Shown piece after piece: positions 32,783 to 41,408 of a DNA stretch of 43,439 nucleotides. How positions within the stretch are numbered: position 1 is the first letter of the stretch; every line of letters starts with the position of its first letter. The notes under the pieces are model-generated. The model had not been told where the DNA came from and did no database searches. It saw only the letters and a program-made list of their open reading frames with translations. This stretch comes from a virus: the IMG/VR virus record IMGVR_UViG_3300010153_000014, positions 1-43,439 of that record. One strand, written 5' to 3'. Both the position numbers and the translations under genes were made by a program.

Positions 32783-34522
32783 ATGCCAATTGTTAGAATC
32801 AATATCCCGTCGAAGAATCCCTTGCCCGATATGTGGGAGGAAATCCGACCGGACTTCCCCATGCCATCTCCGAGGAAATATCAAGACGATGCCCTTAGCG
32901 TAATCTATTGGGCGCTTGAGAATGATGACTTCGATAATATCGTGATACAGGCTCCGACGGGAATTGGGAAGTCAGCAATAGCGATGACTGTTCAGAACAG
33001 ATTTCAGTCAGCATATTTGATGACGCCAAGTTTGGGATTGACCGAACAGTATCGAAGCGACTATCCTCACAAACTCAAGGAAGTCCGAGGGAGAGCCAAC
33101 TTCCCTTGCTGGGTTCGTTCGGGGAATGCTTCGGGTGCGCCTTGCTATGGAACGAAGAAGTCCTGTCCCCACACGAAGCGCGAGGACCCTTGCCCGTATT
33201 ACGAGCAGAAATTCGCGGCGGTGGATTCTCGCTTGACGCTATCAAACCCCGCGTATATGTTCCGAGTCATTCAAGGGAATTCGAGTTTTGGTCAGCGAGA
33301 GTTCGCTATCATTGACGAGGCTCACAATCTCGAATCCTTCTTCATGGATTTGCTGGAAGTCAGAATCTCAACAAGGGATTGGCAGTCAGTGAATGGCGCA
33401 CGCACTCAACTACCGATGGCGTATTCACCAGCCGATTGGAAAATCCCAATCGAAAACTTGGCGAACGGGGCCAAGCGTTTGATTGAGTTTGCCGAACAGG
33501 ATGAGGACGACAAGGCGCTGGATAGAGCGAGACAACTTCTCGACCGATGCTCAACTTTTCTCGAACTTCTCCAAACACCGAAGCGTGTCGTTGTTGAAAC
33601 AAAATCAGAACCCGGTGGGAGAGTCGTAATTGCGAAGCCTATTCGCGTCAATAGGTTCGCCGCAGACCGGTTAGAAATGGTGGCTCAGAAACGAATCTTC
33701 CTCAGCGCTACAATTCTGAACTGTGAGACATTCCTCAAAAACTTGGGATTGGAAAATCAGAAGACGCTCTATGTGAATGTGAACAAATCACCGTTCGCTT
33801 CGGAGAACTTCAACATCGTCTATGCTCCATGTGGTCCAATGTCCTACGGGAAGAGAGACAATTCGCTCAAGAAGCAAATCAAGGCTCTCGCCGCAATCAT
33901 GGATAAGAAGACGAACAAGCGTGGAGTTGTTCTCCCCCACTCTCACTACATTCGAAAGACACTCGTTGAGGGTCTGACTGATTTGGGATATGGCGACCGC
34001 ATCATCACTCACGATGGGAACTCCAACGCACGGAAGCACGCCATCGACCACTTCTTCAATTCACCAAGGGACGACCTCGTTCTCATCTCAACCTATGTTG
34101 GGGAAGGATTCGATTTCAAGGGAACGCTGGCTGAGTGGTTGGTCATAGCAAAAATCCCATTCCTCCCAATCAAGGGTTCAGCGCAAATTGAATTGAGAAT
34201 GGCTGAGGATGAACACTCATGGCGTGCGGAACATGAGAACACACCAGCCTGCCCGTATGAGGAACCGAACAAATACTCCAACGGACTTTGCTCATCATTC
34301 TCCTGTCCGAAGCCTTGCCAATCATGGTATCAGTTGCAGACCGCTCTCAAACTTGTGCAGGGTGCTGGACGAATAATCCGGACCGCTGACGACAAGGGCG
34401 ACCTCTTCATCCTCGATGGTTCGTGGGCTCGTTGGCACAGGATGAACGCTCATCTCCTTCCATCTTGGTTCAAAAATTCCATTAGAGATATGCCGCCGTG
34501 GCTCAAGAGGCACATAGCATGA
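32783..34522 (+). CDS. XPD/DinG-like Fe-S superfamily 2 DNA helicase
   Basis: 579 residues. Walker A is APTGIGKS (57-64). Four cysteines (C109, C121, C128, C137; PCW, PCYG, SCPH, PCPY) are placed as in the Fe-S domain of XPD/DinG helicases. The DEAH box IIDEAHN is at about 177-183, and motif VI QGAGRIIRT at about 526-534. A second Cys-rich stretch (ACPYEEP, LCSSFSCPKPCQ, about 490-510) is unusual and may bind another metal. These enzymes unwind DNA 5' to 3' in repair or replication. First gene of the replication block; its stop overlaps the next start (ATGA). Smaller than typical archaeal XPD (about 600-650) but complete. Confidence 0.88.
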   Translation: MPIVRINIPSKNPLPDMWEEIRPDFPMPSPRKYQDDALSVIYWALENDDFDNIVIQAPTGIGKSAIAMTVQNRFQSAYLMTPSLGLTEQYRSDYPHKLKEVRGRANFPCWVRSGNASGAPCYGTKKSCPHTKREDPCPYYEQKFAAVDSRLTLSNPAYMFRVIQGNSSFGQREFAIIDEAHNLESFFMDLLEVRISTRDWQSVNGARTQLPMAYSPADWKIPIENLANGAKRLIEFAEQDEDDKALDRARQLLDRCSTFLELLQTPKRVVVETKSEPGGRVVIAKPIRVNRFAADRLEMVAQKRIFLSATILNCETFLKNLGLENQKTLYVNVNKSPFASENFNIVYAPCGPMSYGKRDNSLKKQIKALAAIMDKKTNKRGVVLPHSHYIRKTLVEGLTDLGYGDRIITHDGNSNARKHAIDHFFNSPRDDLVLISTYVGEGFDFKGTLAEWLVIAKIPFLPIKGSAQIELRMAEDEHSWRAEHENTPACPYEEPNKYSNGLCSSFSCPKPCQSWYQLQTALKLVQGAGRIIRTADDKGDLFILDGSWARWHRMNAHLLPSWFKNSIRDMPPWLKRHIA

Positions 34523-34824
34523 CCGAGATACCCGAAGATATTCCGAGGATGCTTCTTGCACCCTCTCACAAGTTCGAACTGAATGGTGAAATTGTCGAGG
34601 TCGATGCTCGCCCCGTGCCTGTTTATGGCGTCGCCAAGTGGCCTTCATGCCCCGGTTGTAATGCGGAGGGGTCGAAGGAAGGCTACCTCCTAACGCCCGA
34701 CGAATGGCCTAACGCAGTAGTCATCTGTGGTGAGGACGGATGCGGGATTTGGTGGGGATTGATACCTCAGCCACCAGCCGAGCATCACATCTTCCGAGAC
34801 ATAGATGAGGAAGGCCGTAGTTAA
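34519..34824 (+). CDS. Zinc-ribbon-like small protein
   Basis: 101 residues, coupled to the helicase by ATGA. CPGC (about 51-54) and CGEDGCG (about 77-83) give a C-x2-C...C-x4-C pattern expected to hold zinc, followed by a tryptophan-rich strand (GIWWGLIPQP). The N-terminal half is strand-rich. Not recognised as a named family; coupling suggests a partner or loader of the helicase. An ATG at 34498 within the helicase gene would add seven residues but the overlap makes 34519 better. Confidence 0.65.
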   Translation: MTEIPEDIPRMLLAPSHKFELNGEIVEVDARPVPVYGVAKWPSCPGCNAEGSKEGYLLTPDEWPNAVVICGEDGCGIWWGLIPQPPAEHHIFRDIDEEGRS

Positions 34825-35075
34825 TCTGCTTGAGAATGGACAGCCATCACCGTCCCCCGACACCTTCGCTCAAGTTTGCGACGGCCCCTACCCTCCGCCA
34901 CTCCCCCCACCGGGGTCTTCCGTGTATAGCGCCGAAGCGCCGTTTTCCTGTTTTACGGGTATCTCCCGGGTGCTGGCCCCTACCCACCAACACCGGCTCC
35001 GAAGAGCCCTCCGTGTATCGAACGACTGTCGCCGCTCCCAAACAGACGAGGTTGGCCGAAGTTTATGAACCTTTC
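34825..35075. other. Noncoding GC-rich spacer with small hairpins
   Basis: Between the zinc-ribbon gene and the 35140 promoter lies a pyrimidine-rich stretch (CCCCTACC, CCCCCCACC). GGCTC-CGAA-GAGCC (34995-35008) is a perfect hairpin, and a direct repeat TCCGTGTAT occurs near 34919 and 35010. Frames here (for example from 34805) are proline-rich, overlap each other and lack signals, so I do not call a gene. It may be a 3' region or another small RNA, but no promoter is visible at its start. Confidence 0.4.
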
Positions 35076-35120
35076 TATTGATAGTCTGATTCATTGATGT
35101 TCCAAAACCTTTATATGGGG
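35076..35120 (+). promoter_or_regulatory. Strong promoter with tandem boxes for the 35140 gene
   Basis: TATTGATA (35076-35083) and CATTGATG (35092-35099), 16 bp apart, then AAAACCTTTATATGGGGG (35103-35120). The last TATA base is about 24 nt before ATG 35140. Same design as the RNA A promoter. Confidence 0.75.
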
Positions 35121-35139
35121 GAAGCCGCTCCGTTGATAC

Positions 35140-35697
35140 ATGAGCGGCGTGAACTGCGACCACTGTGGCAAGGTCGGACCAGCGGACGCTACGAACATGG
35201 GTCCTCGTTGCGCTGACCACTCCAACCCCCCTGCTGACCACGGTCATTGGGTGAAGGTTGCTGGCGGCGCTCGCTACGATAACGAGGGTGGTTGCTACAA
35301 CTGTGGTGCTGAGTGGACCGGCACTTACATGACCAACATGGACCGCGTGATGGCTCAGTATTCCGTCTATAACAGAATGTGGTGGGCTTACGAGGTTGTT
35401 CGCTATGGGAAGACCAGCCATAAGCCTACTACCAGCGTCCCCGCCGATGTTAAGGCTTGGGTGATGGAGGCTTGGCCTTCTGTGACTGTTGCTACTCACC
35501 ATGTCTGTGCCGACTGTCCTTCTCCCGCTGTTGTGACCGATGGCTATGTTCCTTCTCGCGCTGAGGCTGACTACATGGAGGCTTGCGTTAGGGACCGTGC
35601 TGACTACGACCGCGAGTATGCTGGGTCTGAGGTTTGCCACGGGAACTACTATTCTCGCACACCTATGTCCCGCCCTTGCCCTTCTCCCCCTTACTGA
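35140..35697 (+). CDS. Cys/His-rich metal-binding protein, likely highly expressed
   Basis: 185 residues, family not recognised. Paired motifs CDHCGK, RCADH, CYNCGAEW, HHVCADC and EVCHGNYY suggest at least two zinc sites. The middle is aromatic (YNRMWWAYEVVRYG). Codon use differs sharply from its neighbours: Ala is mostly GCT, Arg mostly CGC/CGT rather than CGA/AGG, and Pro often CCT or CCC. With the strongest promoter type and a leaderless start, this points to very high expression or recent acquisition. A host take-over or virion-associated zinc protein would fit, but function is unknown. Confidence 0.75.
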   Translation: MSGVNCDHCGKVGPADATNMGPRCADHSNPPADHGHWVKVAGGARYDNEGGCYNCGAEWTGTYMTNMDRVMAQYSVYNRMWWAYEVVRYGKTSHKPTTSVPADVKAWVMEAWPSVTVATHHVCADCPSPAVVTDGYVPSRAEADYMEACVRDRADYDREYAGSEVCHGNYYSRTPMSRPCPSPPY

Positions 35698-35710
35698 ATT
35701 AAGTAGGTGG
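35697..35710 (+). promoter_or_regulatory. TATA-GGTGG promoter of the AAA+ ATPase gene
   Basis: AATTAAGTAGGTGG begins at the preceding stop codon and is 23 nt before ATG 35728. It favours that ATG over the GTG at 35707 inside the promoter. Confidence 0.6.
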
Positions 35711-35727
35711 TGACTCGCCATTGGTGC

Positions 35728-37695
35728 ATGACCGATGAGGTTCGACAATCGTCAGACAGCGCTACGAGATTCGAGGTTGCGCTTGGCGACCTTGAGGTCG
35801 GCTTGACTTTTCTATCAGCGGCGAAGGGACGAATGGATTTCGCCCTTGACCTCAATGGGAAGGCGAAGGGGAAGGTGAATGTCCTATCTCAGCACTCGAT
35901 AGCGAGGATTGATTCGGGCTTGGCCGGTGACGACAAGAAGGATTTCACGGACCGAATGTTGGCCGTCGGCGTCGTTCTGAAAGAAGGAACCTACACACCC
36001 GCTCCGGTGGAGGAACGAAAACTTGTCGAATCTTCTTCCTACGAAGGGAAGGACTCAACTCTCGGGGCTATTGGCGTCAATACCATAGAGAAGTTCCTAC
36101 AGCAACCGGATTTGGTGGACCGAGTGAACGAAATTCTCCACGAATCAAGGGAGACTCCATTCGTCGGTGACGACGCAAATCTGATTCTCACATTCCTCGT
36201 GATGCTATCGTGCAAAACCGGAGCGCCGTTGAACCTTGAGATGATTGGTCAGTCCGCTTCGGGGAAGACCTACATGACGCTGACCGCACGCAACGGATTT
36301 CCAAAATCCATGTGCATGGTTCTCGCCGGTGCATCTCGTGAGGCTTTGAAGTATGACTACGACGAAGTTGATGAGGACGGGAACTTCATCGTCAATGTCG
36401 ATGGGAAGTGCATCGTGGTTTTGGAGAAGGACGAATCGGAGGCATTCATTCGGAAGATGAAACCCTTGATGAGCGGTGACGACAAGGAGTTGGTTTGGAA
36501 AACTCCAATGAAGAACGAGATGACCGGCGAGATTGAGACAAGGGATTTCATCATCAAGGGCCAGCCATCCTTCATCACACTCACCACACGCAACCCAAGG
36601 GAGCAAGAGCAAATCACTCGACAACTTCTGATGACGCCCGATGTGACTTCCGACAAAGTGAATCAAGTGGTCGAGAATCAATTGTTGTCGAAGGCGAGGC
36701 CGGAATCATATCAGTCTCACCCCGATGTGGAATTGCTACAGGCGGCGATGCTTTCGTTGAAGCGATACAAAGTCCGCAACATCTTCGCTCCAATCATGGC
36801 CGACTTCTTCCCAGCGAAGAACGCCCAGCATCAGCGAGACATTTCGAAAGTTCTCAGCATCATTGACGCAATCACACTTCTCCATCAGAAGCAACGACCA
36901 ATCGAGAAACTTGGCGACGAAGAATATCTGCTGTCGTCTGTTGAGGATAATGTATTGGGGCTAATACTCGCCGACCTTGTTCTGCGGGCAAGTTTGAGTG
37001 GCGTTCCGGATGGTTCGTGGGTTGTGTTCACAGAAATGCTGAGGATGGATGACGCGAAGCGCCCACTCACGGCCGACAACATTCTCCAATGGCTCCACAT
37101 CAATGCCTTCTCATGCACGAAAAATGCGCTTGCAGAAAAACACCTTCCGACATTGGAGGACTCCGGACTCATCGAAGTCAAGAGAAGAGGCGGTGGCCGG
37201 GGCGGGGCTCGCAAAACATGGCGGCTTGTTAAGACAAGAACCGGCTTGATGGAGACATACGCCCTATCCCCGCTATTCGTGGACCACGCACGCATGACGA
37301 TTACAGACATTCTCGCAGACTTCTCCGATGTGTTGGGCCGAGCGCGACCCCCCAGCGCATTTCGAAAACTTGAGCGGGCCGAACAAGGGATTCTGAAATC
37401 CCTCGGTTGCAAGACAGCAAGGGACAGCGGAGTTTGGCGTGCGCTACTTTTGCCAACTTATCTCCGCCCCAGCGAGCGAGGTCGAATGTTTTGGGAAGTT
37501 ATTGGCGACAATAGCCAGCGCGGTGTTCTCTTCTCGGGGCAGGCGTGGCTTGATGCGACGATTGAAGGAGAGGCAACTCAGAAATTGGATGATTTGCGAG
37601 AAGCCCGAGAGAAGGTGAAGGCGGCGTCCGTATCAGCACACGATGAAAATTCATGGGAGCAGTTGGCCGAACTCTATCTCGACGAATTGGAATAG
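35728..37695 (+). CDS. AAA+ helicase-like replication ATPase (MCM/primase-helicase type)
   Basis: 655 residues. Walker A GQSASGKT (about 174-181) and Walker B CIVVLEKDE (about 228-236) flank a SREALKYDY-like segment. Downstream ITLTTRNPREQEQITRQLL holds a likely sensor 1 Asn and arginine finger. This arrangement resembles MCM-like or D5/primase-helicase ATPases found in mobile elements. The C-terminal half includes a probable winged helix (TADNILQWLHIN then LEDSGLIEVKRRGGGRGG). No primase motif is evident in the N-terminal 150 residues. Likely the replicative helicase, given SSB, Sak4-like ATPase and clamp downstream. Palindrome copies at 36070 and 37501. Confidence 0.7.
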   Translation: MTDEVRQSSDSATRFEVALGDLEVGLTFLSAAKGRMDFALDLNGKAKGKVNVLSQHSIARIDSGLAGDDKKDFTDRMLAVGVVLKEGTYTPAPVEERKLVESSSYEGKDSTLGAIGVNTIEKFLQQPDLVDRVNEILHESRETPFVGDDANLILTFLVMLSCKTGAPLNLEMIGQSASGKTYMTLTARNGFPKSMCMVLAGASREALKYDYDEVDEDGNFIVNVDGKCIVVLEKDESEAFIRKMKPLMSGDDKELVWKTPMKNEMTGEIETRDFIIKGQPSFITLTTRNPREQEQITRQLLMTPDVTSDKVNQVVENQLLSKARPESYQSHPDVELLQAAMLSLKRYKVRNIFAPIMADFFPAKNAQHQRDISKVLSIIDAITLLHQKQRPIEKLGDEEYLLSSVEDNVLGLILADLVLRASLSGVPDGSWVVFTEMLRMDDAKRPLTADNILQWLHINAFSCTKNALAEKHLPTLEDSGLIEVKRRGGGRGGARKTWRLVKTRTGLMETYALSPLFVDHARMTITDILADFSDVLGRARPPSAFRKLERAEQGILKSLGCKTARDSGVWRALLLPTYLRPSERGRMFWEVIGDNSQRGVLFSGQAWLDATIEGEATQKLDDLREAREKVKAASVSAHDENSWEQLAELYLDELE

Positions 37696-37706
37696 TGCCG
37701 GTGAGT

Positions 37707-37723
37707 CATTCATATAGGTGGGG
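37707..37723 (+). promoter_or_regulatory. TATA-GGTGGGG promoter of the SSB gene
   Basis: CATTCATATAGGTGGGG, 22 nt from its final TATA base to ATG 37738. Confidence 0.65.
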
Positions 37724-37737
37724 ATTGAGGGGACGAT

Positions 37738-38907
37738 ATGGCAAAGCCGAAGACGCTACCAAAGACTGCGAAGAAGAGATTGCAACCCTACATTGAGAGG
37801 GGAATTGCGAATGGAATCTTCACCGATGCAACACCCGTGACTGAAATGTTCCACAGGAAGGCGAATGACGCTTCCCTCGCAGGCACTATAGATGAACTCG
37901 GCGGAATCAAAGCACAGCCCGCACAGGAGTTCGTGACTGAGACTGTCCTCGTGGACTTGTCTGCTATCCTTCGTCAGAAGAGATACACCGCCCACATGGA
38001 AATTTGGGAGATTGCTCACAGGACTGTTGGACTCGCTTCCGGCAACCCACGCCCAGCCTGCTTCATCAGCGGCCAATGCGTAGTCGAAGACGAGGACATG
38101 GAGATGGACACTTCGATGTTCAGCCTGTCCCTTTGGGATGGCGACGCTTCTCTCGCTGACGATGTTGAGAGAGATGGAACCTACACTCTTGAAGTGACCT
38201 GCAAGAATCTCGACGCTTCAATCCTTGACCTGCGCCCAATGCAGGGACTCGCCGCATTCGTGGCTGAGGATTACGACCACGGCGACCGAGAGAAGTTGCT
38301 CCGTGAGATGTTCGATGTGACCCAAATTGCCGACTTGGAGGATGACCTTTCATCCGGCATGAAGGACTTCCGCTTGATTGAGGCGACTGTCTCCTACGCA
38401 GGCGTTCAGAATTCTCGCAACGGCTCACAGTTTGGGAAGATGCTCCTAAAGGACGAATCAACAATGACGATGGATGCAATCGAGAGCGGCGAGAATCTGC
38501 TACTGAATTGCATCACTTCGACTTCTATCGCTTCACGCTTCGGCAAATACTCCCGAATCCTCGGGCTCGTGACGACGAAGGTGAACGACTACGGACTATC
38601 CGCAAACTTGGACTGCGCAATCGGCCTTGTTGTCGTGAAGCCACCGGAGCCCGAGGCTCCAAAGGGCGGCGACGACGATGACGACGATGCCGCGTCTTAC
38701 TTCAAGAGCGATGTTCCAACTATCACCGACGACGACGACGATGATGACGACGACTCAACAACCCCGGACTCGGGTGCAACCGCTGAGGCAACTCAGCAAA
38801 CCGAGGTTGAAGAGCCAAAGTCCCAAGAAGAGGCGGCAGTCTCGACTCAAGACGGCGGCACTTCGACCGAGGGAGATGGCGACGACGATTGGGACGATTG
38901 GGACTGA
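37738..38907 (+). CDS. Single-stranded DNA-binding protein (RPA/SSB-like)
   Basis: 389 residues. The region about 70-300 has OB-fold-like strand patterns (RPACFISGQCVVEDED, FRLIEATVSYAGVQNSRNGS, FGKMLLKDES). The C-terminal about 90 residues are an acidic, disordered tail with runs of Asp ending DDDWDDWD. Acidic tails with terminal aromatics recruit partner proteins in SSB, T7 gp2.5 and T4 gp32. Its place between the helicase-like ATPase and the recombination ATPase supports the call. The fold is inferred from pattern only. Confidence 0.68.
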   Translation: MAKPKTLPKTAKKRLQPYIERGIANGIFTDATPVTEMFHRKANDASLAGTIDELGGIKAQPAQEFVTETVLVDLSAILRQKRYTAHMEIWEIAHRTVGLASGNPRPACFISGQCVVEDEDMEMDTSMFSLSLWDGDASLADDVERDGTYTLEVTCKNLDASILDLRPMQGLAAFVAEDYDHGDREKLLREMFDVTQIADLEDDLSSGMKDFRLIEATVSYAGVQNSRNGSQFGKMLLKDESTMTMDAIESGENLLLNCITSTSIASRFGKYSRILGLVTTKVNDYGLSANLDCAIGLVVVKPPEPEAPKGGDDDDDDAASYFKSDVPTITDDDDDDDDDSTTPDSGATAEATQQTEVEEPKSQEEAAVSTQDGGTSTEGDGDDDWDDWD

Positions 38908-38914
38908 ATCGGGT

Positions 38915-38928
38915 CGCTTAAGTAGGTG
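38915..38928 (+). promoter_or_regulatory. TATA-GGTG promoter of the Sak4-like gene
   Basis: CGCTTAAGTAGGTG, 23 nt before ATG 38947. It marks 38947 as the start rather than the in-frame GTG at 38926 that lies within the box. Confidence 0.6.
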
Positions 38929-38946
38929 CTGAGAGAAGGTGAATTT

Positions 38947-39831
38947 ATGGCGAAGAGGAAGAAGACTGATTACTCAGCAATCATTGATTCATGCGAGACA
39001 GGGACCGATATGGTGAACGCGAGGGAGCGAAGGCACATCAAACTACAGGGGTTCCCCGGTGGTGGAAAAACGCACTTCGCAATCACCTACTTCGCGCATC
39101 TATGCGAGGGACGAAAGCCCGAAGAAGTTCTGTTCACAATCATTGACTGCGACCTTGAGGGTCAGCGGGATTTGGTCAAGAGAGAAGAGATTCTTCCGAA
39201 GGAATTCCGAAGCCGCTTGTATCGAAAGGTCGCTCGTGACCCCGAAGAAGTGAACGATATTGCGCTTGCATTCATCGACCTCCACAGGCAACACCACGAA
39301 AAGTTCCCCGACGGAGTTCGTGCTATGCTGATGGAGAACGAGGGAGCCTACTACATGAGTTGCCGTGACCACTACTCGGTCACAGTTCATGGGAAGACCG
39401 AAGCCGACTTGTTGCTGGCTCGACAATCACAGGCAGTCAGTGAGGGGAAGAAGACGCTACCGGTTTTCGCCGAAGGCCAAATGCACTCCTACAAAGTCAT
39501 TAACAAAATGTTCAGCCAACCCTACGAGAGATTGAAGGTCGGCGCTGAGATTTACGATTACCATTTCCTTTCGACCGTGCTGATGCGCTCCTACACGGAG
39601 AACTTCGGAACGGCCAACGAGAATCGTGTGGTCGCTTCGGCAGGCCGGTCGGACATTACAGACCCGCTCTTCGATTGGATTATCGAACTCACTCAGCAAC
39701 AGCGCACGGTCAAGGGAGAACTCAAGACCCGGCACATCGCTGAGATTCGAAAGTCCCGCTCGTGCAAACCATTCCGCATCGAGAACCCGACCCAACCGAA
39801 GTTTTGGGCCGCGGTTGCAAAGCAGGGTTAG
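38947..39831 (+). CDS. RecA-fold ATPase (Sak4/AAA_24-like)
   Basis: 294 residues. Walker A GFPGGGKT (35-42) follows a short strand (HIKLQ). A Walker B-like strand LFTIIDCDLEGQRDLV lies about 20 residues beyond the P-loop helix, and AEIRKSRSCKPFRIENPTQP is a late basic segment. The size and P-loop context resemble phage single-strand-annealing-linked Sak4 and AAA_24 proteins, which act with SSB in recombination-dependent replication. It lies directly between SSB and a Cas4/RecB-like nuclease, the usual trio. Confidence 0.75.
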   Translation: MAKRKKTDYSAIIDSCETGTDMVNARERRHIKLQGFPGGGKTHFAITYFAHLCEGRKPEEVLFTIIDCDLEGQRDLVKREEILPKEFRSRLYRKVARDPEEVNDIALAFIDLHRQHHEKFPDGVRAMLMENEGAYYMSCRDHYSVTVHGKTEADLLLARQSQAVSEGKKTLPVFAEGQMHSYKVINKMFSQPYERLKVGAEIYDYHFLSTVLMRSYTENFGTANENRVVASAGRSDITDPLFDWIIELTQQQRTVKGELKTRHIAEIRKSRSCKPFRIENPTQPKFWAAVAKQG

Positions 39832-39850
39832 AGTTGGCCTGCCGACTCAG

Positions 39851-39864
39851 CATTGAAATAGGTG
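39851..39864 (+). promoter_or_regulatory. TATA-GGTG promoter-like box before the nuclease gene
   Basis: CATTGAAATAGGTG. The standard 23-nt spacing would start transcription near 39883, giving a 10-nt leader before ATG 39893. It is the only member of the class not aligned to a usable start codon. Confidence 0.45.
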
Positions 39865-39892
39865 CGAACGGCGGTGTGGATTGTGAATAAAA

Positions 39893-41089
39893 ATGAAGGT
39901 CCCCTACCTATCAGCATCTCGGCTTAAGACTGCACAGGATTGCCAACTCGCCTACGGGCTTCGCTACGACCCTCCGAATGAAGAGGCCGTTCAAGTAAAG
40001 TGGGCGAACGAGCATCGTGATAATCTCCAACCGGCTCGCTTGGGTGGGAACATTCACAATGCGTTAGAAGAGTGGCGCAGACCTCAGCCGTCCGGCAAAG
40101 TCAGAAGGCCGAGGCTGGATAAGTTGCTGGAACTCTATGATATTGAGTGTGGCAAACAGGAGATTGACTTCGACTTGTATCAAGACGGGAAGGTCATGCT
40201 GACTCGCTGGTTCCAAAAGAGAGGGACGGCGAAAATAGATGTTCTCCATGTCGAGCAACAGTTCGGTTCTCACAAAGCGCCACACATTCTGTCGAATGGC
40301 GTGCCTGTCTTTGGGTTCATTGATTTGACGCTTGCCGTTGGTGACGATGTTATCGAACTTGTCGATTACAAAACCCAGCGTGCGCCAATCACACAGGCTG
40401 AGGCTGACTCCAATATACAGGCCGGAATCTATCTCGCCGTTGCTTCTGAGATTTGGCCCGACAAAGAACTGAGATTCACTTTCGACTTGACTCGGTATGG
40501 AACGGTCACGACCGTTTGGCCACAGTCGAAGATTGACTCATTCAAGGATTGGCTTCTGACGAAGTGGGAATGGATTCAGTCAATCGAGGAACCAAGGGCG
40601 ACCATCGGGCCTGCCTGCAAATGGTGTGCATTCCACGAAATCTGTCCGAAGGCTCAGAAACTTGTTCAGTCCGGTTCGTGGGATTTGATAGTGAACGAGA
40701 ATCCAATCGACCAAGATGAGGACGATATGCTGGACCAACTACAGGCAATCAAGGCGGCGAAGGCAATCCTCGATAAGAAGAAGAAGCAAATCGAAGACCA
40801 CATCAAGAACGAGTGGTTCGACCAATACGCCCCACCGGAAGAGAGAGTGAGAATTACCGAACGCTATGCGGTGAAGTGGCAAGACCGTTCGAACAAAGTG
40901 TATCACAAACATTTGGTTCAGAAGATTGTGCCTCCCGCAGTCTTCGGTCAAATGTCCACCTTGTCGAAAGGAAATGTCGAACGACTTCTTCCGGTTCTCC
41001 CCGAAGAAGTCCAGCAAGAGGTTAGGGACTCCGCAACTATGAAACCCTTCAAAGCGCTGACGATAAGACGAAGACAAGATGCCAACTGA
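39893..41089 (+). CDS. Cas4/RecB-like PD-(D/E)XK nuclease with Fe-S cluster
   Basis: 398 residues. SASRLKTAQDCQLAYGLRY at the N-terminus supplies C17. The nuclease core has GNIHNALEEW (H55), GFIDLTLA (Asp about 143) and VDYKTQR (D158, K160). Three further cysteines in CKWCAFHEICPKA (C242, C245, C251) complete a four-Cys Fe-S site as in Cas4, AddB and viral RecB-like exonucleases. A long helical C-terminal extension (about 265-398) includes a coiled coil (AIKAAKAILDKKKKQIEDHI). Expected to resect DNA ends for recombination with the Sak4-like ATPase. There are no CRISPR genes nearby, so a role in adaptation is unlikely. Confidence 0.87.
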   Translation: MKVPYLSASRLKTAQDCQLAYGLRYDPPNEEAVQVKWANEHRDNLQPARLGGNIHNALEEWRRPQPSGKVRRPRLDKLLELYDIECGKQEIDFDLYQDGKVMLTRWFQKRGTAKIDVLHVEQQFGSHKAPHILSNGVPVFGFIDLTLAVGDDVIELVDYKTQRAPITQAEADSNIQAGIYLAVASEIWPDKELRFTFDLTRYGTVTTVWPQSKIDSFKDWLLTKWEWIQSIEEPRATIGPACKWCAFHEICPKAQKLVQSGSWDLIVNENPIDQDEDDMLDQLQAIKAAKAILDKKKKQIEDHIKNEWFDQYAPPEERVRITERYAVKWQDRSNKVYHKHLVQKIVPPAVFGQMSTLSKGNVERLLPVLPEEVQQEVRDSATMKPFKALTIRRRQDAN

Positions 41090-41408
41090 TGAAAACCGAG
41101 AAGTTCCTTCATCAAAATATGGCAAGCGCACCTTCGGCCGCATGGGTAAATCCGACGGTCGGAATGTGAAGAGGCTTCACCGTGCGATGGTGAATGCCGG
41201 TGCTTGTTCTCCGTCCGGCACTCCCTTAACGACCGGGCAAATTGTTCAACTTGAAGACCAACCATTCGAGATGCACAGGCTCACGAATCATTTGGCGAAG
41301 AAGCCTCACCTGTTCACCTGCGTCGGGTCGGAGAGAGTTGCCGGAATAGATGGGCGAACTCGCTATCCTCAGAAGTTGTGGCTTGCCCGTTCGGATGCTT
41401 ACGAATAA
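41079..41408 (+). CDS. Unknown basic protein after the nuclease
   Basis: 109 residues, overlapping the nuclease gene by 11 nt. The N-terminal 35 are basic and polar (KYGKRTFGRMGKSDGRNVKR). The rest (TTGQIVQLEDQPFEMHRLTN then HLAKKPHLFTCVG and RYPQKLWLA) has the helix-helix-wing look of a small winged-helix protein, ending in a strand. It could be a DNA-binding regulator; this is a weak inference. No family recognised. Confidence 0.6.
   Translation: MPTDENREVPSSKYGKRTFGRMGKSDGRNVKRLHRAMVNAGACSPSGTPLTTGQIVQLEDQPFEMHRLTNHLAKKPHLFTCVGSERVAGIDGRTRYPQKLWLARSDAYE

Noticed and set aside
34805-35068. Proline-rich + strand frame after the zinc-ribbon gene
   Set aside because: Overlaps another open frame, lacks promoter and ribosome site, composition looks noncoding.
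34888-35748. Minus-strand frame of 286 codons opposite the Cys/His-rich gene
   Set aside because: Arises from the strong codon bias of the + strand gene, which has a clear promoter and cysteine motifs; no minus-strand signals.
39893-41089. Cas4-like gene as part of a CRISPR-Cas system
   Set aside because: No repeats, cas1/cas2 or effector genes in the window; the replication/recombination context explains it.
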